The notes beneath the pieces are model-generated. The model saw only the letters and a list, made by a program, of their open reading frames with translations, was not told where the DNA came from and searched no databases. A DNA stretch of 64,000 nucleotides from contig JABTUN010000002.1 in assembly GCA_015075365.1 (NCBI GenBank), positions 806,001 to 870,000 of the forward strand, given 5' to 3'. Shown here in pieces: positions 9,098-17,712 of this stretch. The translations under genes and the position numbers were made by a program. The stretch is from Verrucomicrobiaceae bacterium. GTDB taxonomy: Bacteria; Verrucomicrobiota; Verrucomicrobiia; Verrucomicrobiales; Verrucomicrobiaceae. Positions within the stretch are counted from its first letter, which is position 1; the number at the start of each line of letters is the position of its first letter.

Positions 9098-9874
9098 ATG
9101 TCTTCTATTTTCGAGCTTTTCTCCCTGCAAAACAAGACCGCCGTCGTGATCGGTGGCACTGGTGAACTCTGCGGTGCCATCGCGGAGGGCTATGCCACGG
9201 CGGGTGCGGAGGTCGTGCTGGTGGGACGCGATGCCGCGAAGGCGGAAAAGCGCCTGGAGAGCATTCACGCGGCCGGCGGGCGCGCGTATTTCGTCTCCGC
9301 CGACGCCAGCCGGAAGGCCGATCTGCAAATCTTGCTCGACCAGGTGCAGGAGCGCTCCGGTGGCTGCCACATCCTTGTCAACGGCGCAGGCGTGAACTCG
9401 CCCACGCCCTTCCTCGACATCCCGGAGGAGGAATACGACCGCATCATGAACATCAACACGAAGGCCGTCTTCCTCGCCTGCCAGGTCTTCGGCAAATACT
9501 TCGTGGAGAACAAAATCGCCGCCTCCATCATCAATCTCGGCTCCATGTCCGGCCTGATCCCGCTGAGCCGCGTCTTCACCTACTCGATGTCGAAAGGCGC
9601 GGTCCACAACCTGAGCAAGAACCTCGCCCGCGAGTGGGCACCGCTCGGCATCCGTGTGAACACGCTCGTCCCCGGCTTCTTCCCGGCGGAGCAGAACAAA
9701 AAAGTGCTCACCCCCGACCGCGTGGCAAAAATCATGGGCCACACACCGATGAACCGCTTTGGCGAAGCCAAGGAACTCGTCGGCGCCGCACTGCTGCTCG
9801 CCGCCAGCGGCGGCTCCTTCATTACCGGCCATGAAATGGTCGTGGATGGCGGGTATTCGTCGATGACTATTTAA
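9098..9874 (+). CDS. SDR-family dehydrogenase, probable sugar-acid (mannonate/fructuronate-type) oxidoreductase
   Basis: Classical short-chain dehydrogenase of 258 residues. The nucleotide-binding motif is GGTGELCG (residues 19-26), NGAG is at 95-98, and the catalytic Ser149, Tyr162 and Lys166 form the Y-x-x-x-K motif (YSMSK). The C-terminus [12 protein letters not shown] is typical. The ATG at 9098 was preferred over an upstream GTG because the Rossmann fold begins right after it and the upstream residues are unlike the family. It is divergent from KDG kinase and KDPG aldolase genes, so a role in feeding uronates into the KDG branch is likely. An SDR-type fructuronate reductase or a KduD-like enzyme are the main options. 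Confidence 0.8.
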   Translation: MSSIFELFSLQNKTAVVIGGTGELCGAIAEGYATAGAEVVLVGRDAAKAEKRLESIHAAGGRAYFVSADASRKADLQILLDQVQERSGGCHILVNGAGVNSPTPFLDIPEEEYDRIMNINTKAVFLACQVFGKYFVENKIAASIINLGSMSGLIPLSRVFTYSMSKGAVHNLSKNLAREWAPLGIRVNTLVPGFFPAEQNKKVLTPDRVAKIMGHTPMNRFGEAKELVGAALLLAASGGSFITGHEMVVDGGYSSMTI

Positions 9875-9881
9875 AGTTGTC

Positions 9882-9923
9882 TTGTTGCTGCGCAACAACA
9901 CTCCCTGTTCCGCAGGAACAGGG
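9882..9923. terminator. Tandem hairpins between convergent genes, possibly a repeat element
   Basis: Two perfect hairpins lie between the convergent SDR and PHP-domain genes. The first pairs TTGTTGC (9882-9888) with GCAACAA (9892-9898) around a 3-nt loop. The second pairs CCCTGTTCC (9903-9911) with GGAACAGGG (9915-9923) and directly abuts the stop codon of the minus-strand gene. Neither has a clean T-run, so they may be mRNA-stabilising or repeat sequences. On the minus strand the second stem is preceded by GTAG, as are three other hairpins in this window. Confidence 0.5.
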
Positions 9924-12533
9924 CTACTTTATTTGCACCCACACCGGAGACGACCACGCCATGTTGCCGTCGTTTTGTTCGACGCGGAGGTAGTAGCGGT
10001 TTTCGCCCGGAAGGGGCGATTCGTCGGTGAAGGATTGCGAGAAGGTCTTCGCATTCGGTTCCCACTGCTGGTGGTTCTTCTCGTTGCGGACCAAGGTGAC
10101 GCGCTTGATCGGCGCAGTGCCGTCGATGGCGAATTTGAGGACCGGTTTGCCGCTCAAGGCGATCTCGGTGCCGAGGAGTTTGTCGCTGCAGGTGAACTCG
10201 ACGAAAATCTTGTCGGTGGCGGCGATGGTGCGGCGGGCGTTGAGGCCTTCGATGATGCCTTCGCGGGTGAATTCCTTCACATAGACGCCGCCGTAGCTGG
10301 TGTGGGTGGAGATGTGGTCGCTGTTCGCCCACACGCCGAGTTTGTGGCCGATTTCGAGTGCGTGCTGATACACACCGTTGTTCTTTACAGTGAAACTGCG
10401 GATCGGTTCGCCCACGACGGGCACGCCGACGACATCGGAGGAGTGGTTGTACTTTTCGCCTTCACGCAGACCGACGGTCGGCTGCGGAGCGCCGGGAGCC
10501 TCGTAGCTGACGCGGGCACCTTGGTAGATCTCGATCACGTTTTCGACGCGATGGTCGATGGGCGGGATTTGATCCCAATCGGTGCCCATGCCGGTCGCGC
10601 CGGTGTGGGAGATGGCGGTGACGGGTTTGCCGTAACGCGTGAGCACGCTCCAGAGTTCGGTGGGATGCAGTTCGGGCTCGCCGTCTTCTTTAACGGGGAA
10701 AAGCTTCTGCCACGGGCTGGCGAGGTAGTTTTTCCGCTGGATGTAAACGATGGGGCCGCCGCGCTGGGCGAAGACCATGTTGCGATGGCCAAACGGCCAC
10801 TTTTGCTCGCGCTCATAGGCATACATGCTGGTGAAGAAACCGGGCGCGTAGAAGACATCGACGAGTTTCTGGTTCAGCCACCACTCGTAGGGCGTGTAGA
10901 TCTTCGCGATGTCGGTGTGGTCGCTGGTGCCGAGGGTGTCGAGCTTGCCCATGTCGATGGCGTAACGGAACTGCTCGACGATGCAGCCGTCATTGGCGGT
11001 GATGCAGTTGGAGACGTCGGTGTGGCGGTGGTAATCGCCCCAGTAGAGCTTGTAGGTCACGCCGTCGTGCGTCCACGTGTGGCGGTCGTTGCGGTCGCGC
11101 TCGGGAGTGGTGGGATTGATGTAGGCGGGGAATGAATCGCGCGGTTTGAGCGCAGGCGCGGCAACGAGCGGCACATCGGCATCCGTGGCGGCTTTGGCGA
11201 GGTGAATGCCGGTGTTGAGTTGCAGCTTCGAGCTGCGCAAATCGCTCGGCCACGCGATCCAGAGGCTGCCATCACTGCCGAGGGCGTGTGTGGTTTGATG
11301 ATCCTGCGAATAGACACTGCCAGGGATGGCAAAAGGCTTTGTCCACTGCTTCGTGGCCTCGTCGTAACGTGTCAGCGCGATGCGCCACGCGTAGTTTTTG
11401 AAGTAGCGCACGGTGAGCCACGGACGACCTGCGGCATCGAGCATGACGTGTGGCAAGTTCACCGCAGCGACTTGATTTGGGCCGGCGCGGCCAATTTCTT
11501 TGTCTTTCTCGGCCTTCGCCTTCGCTTGTTCCTGATTTTTGGCCTTGGCTTCCGCCTTGGCCTTCGCTTTCGGGTTGTTGCCGCGTGGCGCGGCAGGTTG
11601 CATCGGTTGAGGGCCGGGAAGATCGGCAAAAAGGCCGTCAGGCGAGGGCAGTTCATCCACTTTGCCACTCGCGAGGTCGAGATAGGCCATCACAGTGTTC
11701 TTGCGCCCGTTTAAACCCTGCGGATGACCATGAGCGCGCATGTCGAGACCCCACTGCTGGTTCCCACGCTCGCACGCGAGCCAGATGCCTTTGCCGTCTT
11801 TCGCGCCGATGGCCGAAACGCGGCCCTCGTAGCGTTCGGTGGCGATGAGCTGCTTCGTTTCACCCACTTTGAGATCAGCGCTGATCTTGGCGGCGTAGAT
11901 GTTGAATTCGTTGCCGCGTGACGAATCGAAGAAAACCCACGCATCCTCGCCAGTAAAGGCCAAGCACGGCTCCCAATCGCCCGCGGCATCATTCGTGACT
12001 TGGATCTCGCGAGACCACTTTTGGCTCTCCACATCGAAGAACCGGCAAAACACATCCGCCGTGGTGCCGCGCATGCCTTGCCACACGCACCACACATCGC
12101 CGGAGGGACTCGTGGCCGCTTTGGCGAAGGCATTGCCTCCATTCGGCGATGAGGCGAGCGTGCCGACGTCAGCTCTACCATCGCGGATTTGCGTCCAGCG
12201 CAGCTCCATGAGGTCTTTCTCATTCACCTGGCTCCAAAACACATGCAGCACGCCTTTGCGATCCGTCGCCATGCTCGGCTGATGAATGATGCCGGGCTCG
12301 CCGATGGTCACAACCTCGCTCAAAGCCCCGTCGGCGAGCTTCGCGACCTTCAGCACGTCTTTTTCGCCATCCCACTGCACAAACGCCACATGCGGCACGC
12401 CGCCGCCATCGGTCGCGAGAGCCGGAAAGTCGCTCCATTTGCCCTCAGGCTGCCAGACGGCCGGTTTGGGCAGCAAATCCTGCGCGAAGCAAGACGTGGC
12501 GACGACAATCGAGAGAATGGCAGGTCGGAGCAT
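9924..12533 (-). CDS. Secreted PHP-domain (DUF3604-like) protein with beta-propeller-like N-terminal half
   Basis: An 869-residue protein with a signal peptide (ILSIVVATSCFAQ, cleavage near residue 18). The N-terminal half has repeated SGDVWCVW / KGVLHVFW / DGSLWIAW strands resembling sialidase/BNR-type propeller blades. A Lys/Ala/Glu-rich low-complexity linker (about residues 325-350) is inserted in it. The second half has PHP-type metal ligands GDYHRHT (about residues 499-505) and GTSDHTD further on, as in DUF3604 proteins. PHP domains are metal-dependent phosphoesterases, but the substrate of this secreted type is unknown. The gene is divergent from the FAD oxidoreductase gene with 67 nt between starts. 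The family label is from memory. Confidence 0.8.
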   Translation of the reverse strand: MLRPAILSIVVATSCFAQDLLPKPAVWQPEGKWSDFPALATDGGGVPHVAFVQWDGEKDVLKVAKLADGALSEVVTIGEPGIIHQPSMATDRKGVLHVFWSQVNEKDLMELRWTQIRDGRADVGTLASSPNGGNAFAKAATSPSGDVWCVWQGMRGTTADVFCRFFDVESQKWSREIQVTNDAAGDWEPCLAFTGEDAWVFFDSSRGNEFNIYAAKISADLKVGETKQLIATERYEGRVSAIGAKDGKGIWLACERGNQQWGLDMRAHGHPQGLNGRKNTVMAYLDLASGKVDELPSPDGLFADLPGPQPMQPAAPRGNNPKAKAKAEAKAKNQEQAKAKAEKDKEIGRAGPNQVAAVNLPHVMLDAAGRPWLTVRYFKNYAWRIALTRYDEATKQWTKPFAIPGSVYSQDHQTTHALGSDGSLWIAWPSDLRSSKLQLNTGIHLAKAATDADVPLVAAPALKPRDSFPAYINPTTPERDRNDRHTWTHDGVTYKLYWGDYHRHTDVSNCITANDGCIVEQFRYAIDMGKLDTLGTSDHTDIAKIYTPYEWWLNQKLVDVFYAPGFFTSMYAYEREQKWPFGHRNMVFAQRGGPIVYIQRKNYLASPWQKLFPVKEDGEPELHPTELWSVLTRYGKPVTAISHTGATGMGTDWDQIPPIDHRVENVIEIYQGARVSYEAPGAPQPTVGLREGEKYNHSSDVVGVPVVGEPIRSFTVKNNGVYQHALEIGHKLGVWANSDHISTHTSYGGVYVKEFTREGIIEGLNARRTIAATDKIFVEFTCSDKLLGTEIALSGKPVLKFAIDGTAPIKRVTLVRNEKNHQQWEPNAKTFSQSFTDESPLPGENRYYLRVEQNDGNMAWSSPVWVQIK

Positions 12534-12600
12534 GGCCCTTTAACATTCTGTTTGCCGATTCCTTTCATGCAGCGATGAAACCAAACACCCCCACCCAGCC

Positions 12601-14682
12601 ATGAAAACACGCGCCTTTTTCGCCTCGTTTGCCCTCCTTGGTTCCATGCTCCAGGCCGCGGAGCACGATGTCGTCGTCTATGGCGGCACCTGCGCAGCCG
12701 TCATCTCCGCCGTGCAGGTGAAGAAGATGGGCAAGTCCGTCATCATCGTCTCGCCGGACAAGCATCTGGGCGGATTGAGCAGCGGCGGCCTCGGTTTCAC
12801 GGACACGGGCAACAAGGCGGTGATCGGCGGCCTTTCGCGTGATTTTTATCATCGCATCTACCTGCACTACCAGAAGCCGGAGTCGTGGAAGCAGCAGAAG
12901 CAGTCCGAATATGGCAACAAGGGCCAGGGCACGCCCGCGATGGACGGCGAGAACCGCACGATGTGGATCTTCGAGCCGAGCGCGGCGGAGAAGGTTTTCG
13001 AGGACTACATCAAGGAATTCGGCATCGAGGTCGTGCGCGATGAGTGGCTGGACCGTGCGAGGGGCGTCAAAAAAGACGGCGACCGCATCGTGAGCATCAC
13101 CACGCTCAGCGGGAAGACCTACGCGGGGAAGATGTTCCTCGACACGACCTATGAAGGCGACCTCATGGCCGCCGCCGGTTGCGATTACCATGTCGGTCGC
13201 GAGGCGAACAGCGTCTATGGCGAGGAGCACAACGGCGTGCAGGTCGGCGTGCTGCATCACCGTCATCATTTCGGCGCGGTGAAGGAGAAGATCAGCCCCT
13301 ACAAGGTGCCGGGCGATCCGAAGAGCGGCGTGCTGCCGCGCGTGAGCACGGAGGATCCGGGCAAATTCGGCGAAGGGGACAAGAAGGTGCAGGCCTACTG
13401 CTTCCGCAGTTGCTACACGAACGTGCCGGAGAACCGTATCCCGTTTCCAAAGCCGGATGGCTACGATGCCTCGCAGTATGAAATCCTTCTCCGCGTGCTG
13501 AACACCGGCTGGGGCGAGTTCTTTGAGAAGTTCGACCCGATCCCGAACCACAAGACCGACACGAACAACCACGGGCCGTTCAGCTTCGACAACATCGGCT
13601 ACAACTACGATTATCCCGAGGCCAGCTACGAGCGCCGCAAGGAGATCATCGCCGAACACCGCACCTACCAGCAGGGCCTGCTGTGGTTCGTGGCGAACGA
13701 CCCGCGCGTGCCGAAGAAGGTGCAGAATGAACTGCGCAAGTGGGGGCTGCCGAAGGATGAATTCACCGACAACGGCAACTGGAGCCACCAGCTCTACATC
13801 CGCGAGGCACGCCGCATGATCGGCGACTATGTGATGACCGAAAACGAGCTGCGCAAAAAGAAACCCACGCCCGAATCCGTCGGCATGGGCAGCTACACGA
13901 TCGACAGCCACAATGTGCAGCGCTACATCACGCCCGAAGGCTACGTGCAGAACGAAGGCGACATCGGTGTGAGCACGAACGGCCCTTACGAGATCGCGTA
14001 TGGCTCATTGGTTCCGAAGAAAGGGCAGGGCAGCAACTTGCTCGTCCCGGTGGCCATGTCGGCGACACACATCGCGTATGGTTCGATCCGCATGGAGCCG
14101 GTGTTCATGATCCTCGGCCAGGCCGCGGCCACCGCGGCGGTGTTCGCCATCGACGACAATCTTCCCGTCCAAAAGGTGCCGTATGTGAAGCTGCGCGAGC
14201 AACTCCTCAAAGACGGCCAGGTGCTCGAATACACCGGCCCGAAGACCTCGCGCGGCGTCGATCCAAAGTCGCTCAAAGGCATCGTCATGGATGACACACA
14301 GGCCAAGGTGACCGGCCACTGGCAGGAGAGCGGCGCGGCGAAAAGCTTCATCGGCGACGGCTACAGCCACGACGGCAATGCGAAGGACGGCCAGTGCAGC
14401 CTGCGCTTTGAGCCCAAACTCGAAAAAACCGGCAAATACCGCCTCCAACTCGCCGCACCGCCAAACAGCAATCGTGCAAGCAATGCGCAGGTCGAGGTGC
14501 AGCACCTCGGTGGCTTGAAAAAGCTTACCGTTGACCTCAAGAGCGGCAAGGAAGCGGAAGGCGTGCACTGGATTGACCTCGGCGAATACGAATGCGGCAA
14601 CGACACCGCCATCAGCATCAGCAATGCCGGCGCGAACGGCTATGTCGTCGTTGATGGCGCGCGCTGGCTGCCGGTGGAGTGA
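12601..14682 (+). CDS. Secreted FAD-dependent oxidoreductase with C-terminal golvesin/CBM-like domain
   Basis: A 693-residue protein with a signal peptide (about residues 1-20, ending LQAAEH). The dinucleotide-binding motif is VVVYGGTCAAVISA (about 24-37), followed by SPDKHLGGLSSGGLGFTDTGN, the hallmark of the FAD_oxidored family found widely in Planctomycetes and Verrucomicrobia. The last about 120 residues form a beta-sandwich resembling the domain of golvesin and xanthan-lyase-type proteins, ending GANGYVVVDGARWLPVE. The ATG at 12601 gives an intact signal peptide. The substrate is unknown; extracellular carbohydrate processing is an inference from the fused domain. Confidence 0.85.
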   Translation: MKTRAFFASFALLGSMLQAAEHDVVVYGGTCAAVISAVQVKKMGKSVIIVSPDKHLGGLSSGGLGFTDTGNKAVIGGLSRDFYHRIYLHYQKPESWKQQKQSEYGNKGQGTPAMDGENRTMWIFEPSAAEKVFEDYIKEFGIEVVRDEWLDRARGVKKDGDRIVSITTLSGKTYAGKMFLDTTYEGDLMAAAGCDYHVGREANSVYGEEHNGVQVGVLHHRHHFGAVKEKISPYKVPGDPKSGVLPRVSTEDPGKFGEGDKKVQAYCFRSCYTNVPENRIPFPKPDGYDASQYEILLRVLNTGWGEFFEKFDPIPNHKTDTNNHGPFSFDNIGYNYDYPEASYERRKEIIAEHRTYQQGLLWFVANDPRVPKKVQNELRKWGLPKDEFTDNGNWSHQLYIREARRMIGDYVMTENELRKKKPTPESVGMGSYTIDSHNVQRYITPEGYVQNEGDIGVSTNGPYEIAYGSLVPKKGQGSNLLVPVAMSATHIAYGSIRMEPVFMILGQAAATAAVFAIDDNLPVQKVPYVKLREQLLKDGQVLEYTGPKTSRGVDPKSLKGIVMDDTQAKVTGHWQESGAAKSFIGDGYSHDGNAKDGQCSLRFEPKLEKTGKYRLQLAAPPNSNRASNAQVEVQHLGGLKKLTVDLKSGKEAEGVHWIDLGEYECGNDTAISISNAGANGYVVVDGARWLPVE

Positions 14683-14715
14683 TCTGAACCGCACGTCCTT
14701 CCTGTGCAAGCTTCC

Positions 14716-15906
14716 ATGAGTTCTTCCGAGCCATCCCCCGAAGCAGCACCCATCTTTGTCGAGGCCGGGTCCAATCCTTCTGCACCAGCTTCCAAGCCGG
14801 TGATCACGGTCGCTTTGATTGCATTGAGCGCGATTGCCACCTGGCTGTGGAAAAACGCTGGAGAAGATTACATCGCATGGCTTTGGGCGCAGGATGTCGA
14901 GCTTTGGCGCGGAATGAAGCTCTGGACACTGTTCACGTCCTTGTTCGTGCATGGAGATTTGCTGCATTTGCTCTTCAACAGCTACTGGTGCTGGCATTTG
15001 GGCCGGTCGATCGAATCGGAGATACCACGGCCGCGTTTCCTTCTTCTGGTCGTTGGAACCACGCTACTCGGGAGCCTGGCTGAACTCGCCATCTCAGGAC
15101 AAACCGGCATAGGCATGTCTGGAATGGTTTATGGGCTGTTTGGCTTCATGCTGGTCATGCGAGACCAGCATCCTGCTTTCCGCCGGGCCATCGATGCGCG
15201 GACGATCCGGCTGCTGACAGGCTGGCTGGTGCTTTGCTTTGCCGTGGATGCCATGAACATCATGCGCGTGGCCAATTTCGCCCACGTGGGAGGCTTCGTA
15301 TCAGGCATGCTGGCAGGTCTGGCCTCCAAAGACGGTCTATGGAGAACACGGACCAGGGCCTTGCTTGGTGTGCTGGCGGGTACCGGACTTGTTTCACTTG
15401 GCTGGGCCCCATGGCAGGACAACTGGCACTTTGCCCGGGCCGCAGCCGCTGTGGATGCTGGCGATCATGCTTCTGCGTTGCCATACCTCGATCACTATCA
15501 TGCCCGGCATCCCGACAATCCATGGGTCACCCAAACAGCCGCCAACATTCGACTCCAACAGAAGGACTATGCGAAAGCTTTGGAAATGCTGGACCAGACC
15601 GCGCGAGTGAACGCGGACCCTTACGTCACGAACAGCCTCGGGTGGCTGCTGGCCACATGCGCTGACGAGGGCATCCGGGACGGACAACGTGCGGTGTTAT
15701 GGGCTAAACAAGCTTGTGAAGCCACGAATTGGAAGAACCCCAGCTTCATCGACACATTGGCTGCGGCTCATGCTGAGAACGGGGACTTCCCCGAGGCCTT
15801 GAAGTGGTCCACCAAGGCTGTGGAAATGAGCACCGGCGAAGAGCATGCGGCCCTGCTGGAAAATCACCAAACGCTCCAGAAAAAACAGCCCATTCGCGAA
15901 CCCTGA
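14716..15906 (+). CDS. Rhomboid-family intramembrane serine protease with TPR tail
   Basis: About 396 residues. The N-terminal two thirds carry six or so membrane segments with rhomboid hallmarks: HGDLLHLLFN, the serine S135 in GMSGMVYGLFG, and the partner histidine H190 in ANFAHVGGFVSG. The C-terminal about 150 residues are tetratricopeptide-like helices (DAGDHASALPYLDHYHARHPDNP, NADPYVTNSLGW, ENGDFPEALKWSTKAVE). It would cleave membrane proteins within the bilayer, and the TPR part may select partners. The start could also be GTG 14704, but the ATG at 14716 was preferred. Base composition is slightly less GC-rich than its neighbours. Confidence 0.88.
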   Translation: MSSSEPSPEAAPIFVEAGSNPSAPASKPVITVALIALSAIATWLWKNAGEDYIAWLWAQDVELWRGMKLWTLFTSLFVHGDLLHLLFNSYWCWHLGRSIESEIPRPRFLLLVVGTTLLGSLAELAISGQTGIGMSGMVYGLFGFMLVMRDQHPAFRRAIDARTIRLLTGWLVLCFAVDAMNIMRVANFAHVGGFVSGMLAGLASKDGLWRTRTRALLGVLAGTGLVSLGWAPWQDNWHFARAAAAVDAGDHASALPYLDHYHARHPDNPWVTQTAANIRLQQKDYAKALEMLDQTARVNADPYVTNSLGWLLATCADEGIRDGQRAVLWAKQACEATNWKNPSFIDTLAAAHAENGDFPEALKWSTKAVEMSTGEEHAALLENHQTLQKKQPIREP

Positions 15907-15918
15907 ACAGCCCCCCGC

Positions 15919-16413
15919 ATGAATCCAGTATTTCGCCGTTACCGGATCGTCCTCGGCATCTTCATCACCGGCCTGTTGCTGAGCGGCATCACGGCATTTC
16001 CGTTGGTGCATGAACTGCGATGGATGGCGTCATGGCTTGGCATCACCGAGCATGCGGATTATGCGCGGCATGCGGGACTGGCTCGGTGGATCGGATTTGT
16101 GTGGCACGGGCTGGAGGTCACGCAGGCGCAGTTTCCCTTCATCGCCTACGGCACGGACTGGCTGGCCTTCGGGCACATCATGATCGCGCTGTTCTTCATC
16201 GGGCCGTGGCGTGATCCGGTGGGCAATGCCTGGGTGTTGAAGACAGGGCTGGTGGCATGCGCCGCGATCATCCCGCTGGCGCTGATTTGCGGGGAAATCC
16301 GCGGCATCCCGCTCTACTGGCGGCTCATCGACTGTTCGTTCGGCGTTTTCGGCGCGGTGCCGCTGCTTTACTGCCTGCGTTTGTCCAAACAGATGAGAGC
16401 AGCCGGCAAATGA
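15919..16413 (+). CDS. Four-helix membrane protein of unknown function
   Basis: A 164-residue protein with four predicted membrane helices (about residues 9-28, 68-95, 103-121, 133-152). It starts MNPVFRRYRIVLGIFI and has a short basic C-terminus. It begins 12 nt after the rhomboid gene in the same direction, so it is probably co-transcribed. It ends 8 nt before the convergent infC stop. No enzyme motif was recognised. Confidence 0.7.
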   Translation: MNPVFRRYRIVLGIFITGLLLSGITAFPLVHELRWMASWLGITEHADYARHAGLARWIGFVWHGLEVTQAQFPFIAYGTDWLAFGHIMIALFFIGPWRDPVGNAWVLKTGLVACAAIIPLALICGEIRGIPLYWRLIDCSFGVFGAVPLLYCLRLSKQMRAAGK

Positions 16414-16421
16414 AGGCACAC

Positions 16422-17405
16422 TCAGGCACCGGCCGTGTCAGCATCGGCAGGCGGTGGCACGTCGGGCGCTGATGGAGCAGGCTTCGGCTCATGATGGTCA
16501 TCGTCATGGTGATCATCCTGGTCGTGCTTTTGCTCGCGGGGGTCGTGGCCTTCCTGATACTTGTGATCGTGATGCTCGGTCACGCCTTTGAGATGGGGCT
16601 TGAACTTGCGGTGGCGCTGCTGGCCCGGAAGCGGACTGACCTGCATGTTGATGTTGCGCCCGGCCATCTTCGGCTCTTGGTCGCAGTGGCCCATGGTCTT
16701 GAGATCCTCCTTGATCTTCGTGGCCAGCTCATGGCCCAGCTCCTGATGCGCCATCTGGCGACCGCGGAACTGGAGCTGGATGCGCACCTTGTGCCCTTCC
16801 GCGAGGAAATCCTCCGCGTGGGTGATCTTGATGAGGTAGTCGTGCGGATCGATGCCGATGCGGAACTTCATCTCCTTAACCTTCCCGGCCTTCTGATGCT
16901 TGTGCGCCTCTTTTTTGTGCTTCTCCAGCATGTACTTGTACTTGCCGTAGTTGACGATTTTGCACACGGGCGGGTCGGCGTTTGGAGCGACCTCGACGAG
17001 GTCCAGCCCGCGCTCTTTGGCGATGCGGATGGCCTGCGGGGTGGGCAGGATGCCGAGCTGGTGATGCCCGTCCTCCTCGACCACGCGCACACGCGGTGCA
17101 CGGATGCGTTCATTCACACGCGTCTGGTCGGCAAAACGCCCGCCCTGACGATCACGGTTGTTCGAGCCACCAGGACGGCCTCCCGAACCACCACCAAATC
17201 CACCAGGACGAGCAGGGCCGGTGCCCGCCCCCGCTGGCCGGGGCGGACTACCGCCCTGAAACCGGTTTCCTGAGGGGAATCCACCAGCCTGGGGACGTGG
17301 CGGGCCGCCCGACTGCGCCGGGCGCGGTTGTCCGCTTGGTTGATTCTGCTGCGGCCTTGGTGCGCCAAAGTTGCCGCTGTTCAGGGATTGGAATGGGTTG
17401 CTAAT
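16422..17405 (-). CDS. infC: Translation initiation factor IF-3 with AUU start and N- and C-terminal extensions
   Basis: The IF-3 core (about residues 97-261) carries the family signatures: VNERIRAPRVRVV, LGILPTPQAI, APNADPPVCKIVNYGKY, KEMKFRIGIDPHDY and the C-terminal FRGRQMAHQ. The first ordinary start codon in frame is the GTG at 17117, but that would remove the residues before NERIR that other IF-3 proteins have. Upstream the frame stays open through a Gly/Pro/Gln/Arg-rich stretch to an ATT at 17405. That codon is preceded at 5 nt by GGAGGT, and no ATG, GTG or TTG occurs before the next upstream stop. AUU is the classical infC start used for IF-3 autoregulation in enterobacteria. The protein would be 327 residues, with a 96-residue N-terminal extension and a 66-residue His/Asp/Pro-rich C-terminal tail. 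rpmI and rplT, the usual neighbours, are absent. Confidence 0.93.
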   Translation of the reverse strand: MSNPFQSLNSGNFGAPRPQQNQPSGQPRPAQSGGPPRPQAGGFPSGNRFQGGSPPRPAGAGTGPARPGGFGGGSGGRPGGSNNRDRQGGRFADQTRVNERIRAPRVRVVEEDGHHQLGILPTPQAIRIAKERGLDLVEVAPNADPPVCKIVNYGKYKYMLEKHKKEAHKHQKAGKVKEMKFRIGIDPHDYLIKITHAEDFLAEGHKVRIQLQFRGRQMAHQELGHELATKIKEDLKTMGHCDQEPKMAGRNINMQVSPLPGQQRHRKFKPHLKGVTEHHDHKYQEGHDPREQKHDQDDHHDDDHHEPKPAPSAPDVPPPADADTAGA

Positions 17406-17410
17406 GGGAT

Positions 17411-17416
17411 ACCTCC
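17411..17416 (-). promoter_or_regulatory. Shine-Dalgarno sequence of infC that decides the AUU start
   Basis: Read on the minus strand, GGAGGT is followed by 5 nt (ATCCC) and then ATT. It is one of the strongest ribosome-binding sites in the window. It supports initiation at the non-standard codon rather than at the internal GTG 288 nt downstream. Confidence 0.75.
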
Positions 17417-17712
17417 GGGTGGTTTCGATGCTCCAGCGCGGAGGATTCCGGCTGGAAAGGGATTGAGGGACAGGTCACCGCGCTCATCATATCAGCACAG
17501 ACCGGCCCGTGACTTGCGCAGCACATCCTGTTCCCGTTCGTGCGGGTTTGTGTGGCGCTGGGTGAGAAAAGTCATGCAGGAGAAAGTCGGATCAAGCTCC
17601 CCGGACTGGCAGATTTGCCAGCGGGAACAGCGCAAGGAACGCTGGTAGGAGATTACGACTTTCAACGAAGACGGCAAGAGACGAATTAGAGAGAATGCGG
17701 TGCCCATGCCTG
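17417..17712. other. infC leader / desaturase 3' flank without a gene
   Basis: About 300 nt between the infC ribosome-binding site and the stop of the desaturase gene, both on the minus strand. No convincing small gene or tRNA is seen. A TATGAT hexamer on the minus strand (17486-17491) could be a -10 box of an infC promoter, leaving a leader of about 80 nt, but no good -35 box was found at the proper distance. Confidence 0.4.

Noticed and set aside
17117-17117. GTG start for infC
   Set aside because: It lacks a Shine-Dalgarno sequence and deletes the conserved residues before NERIR. ATT at 17405 has GGAGGT at the right distance.
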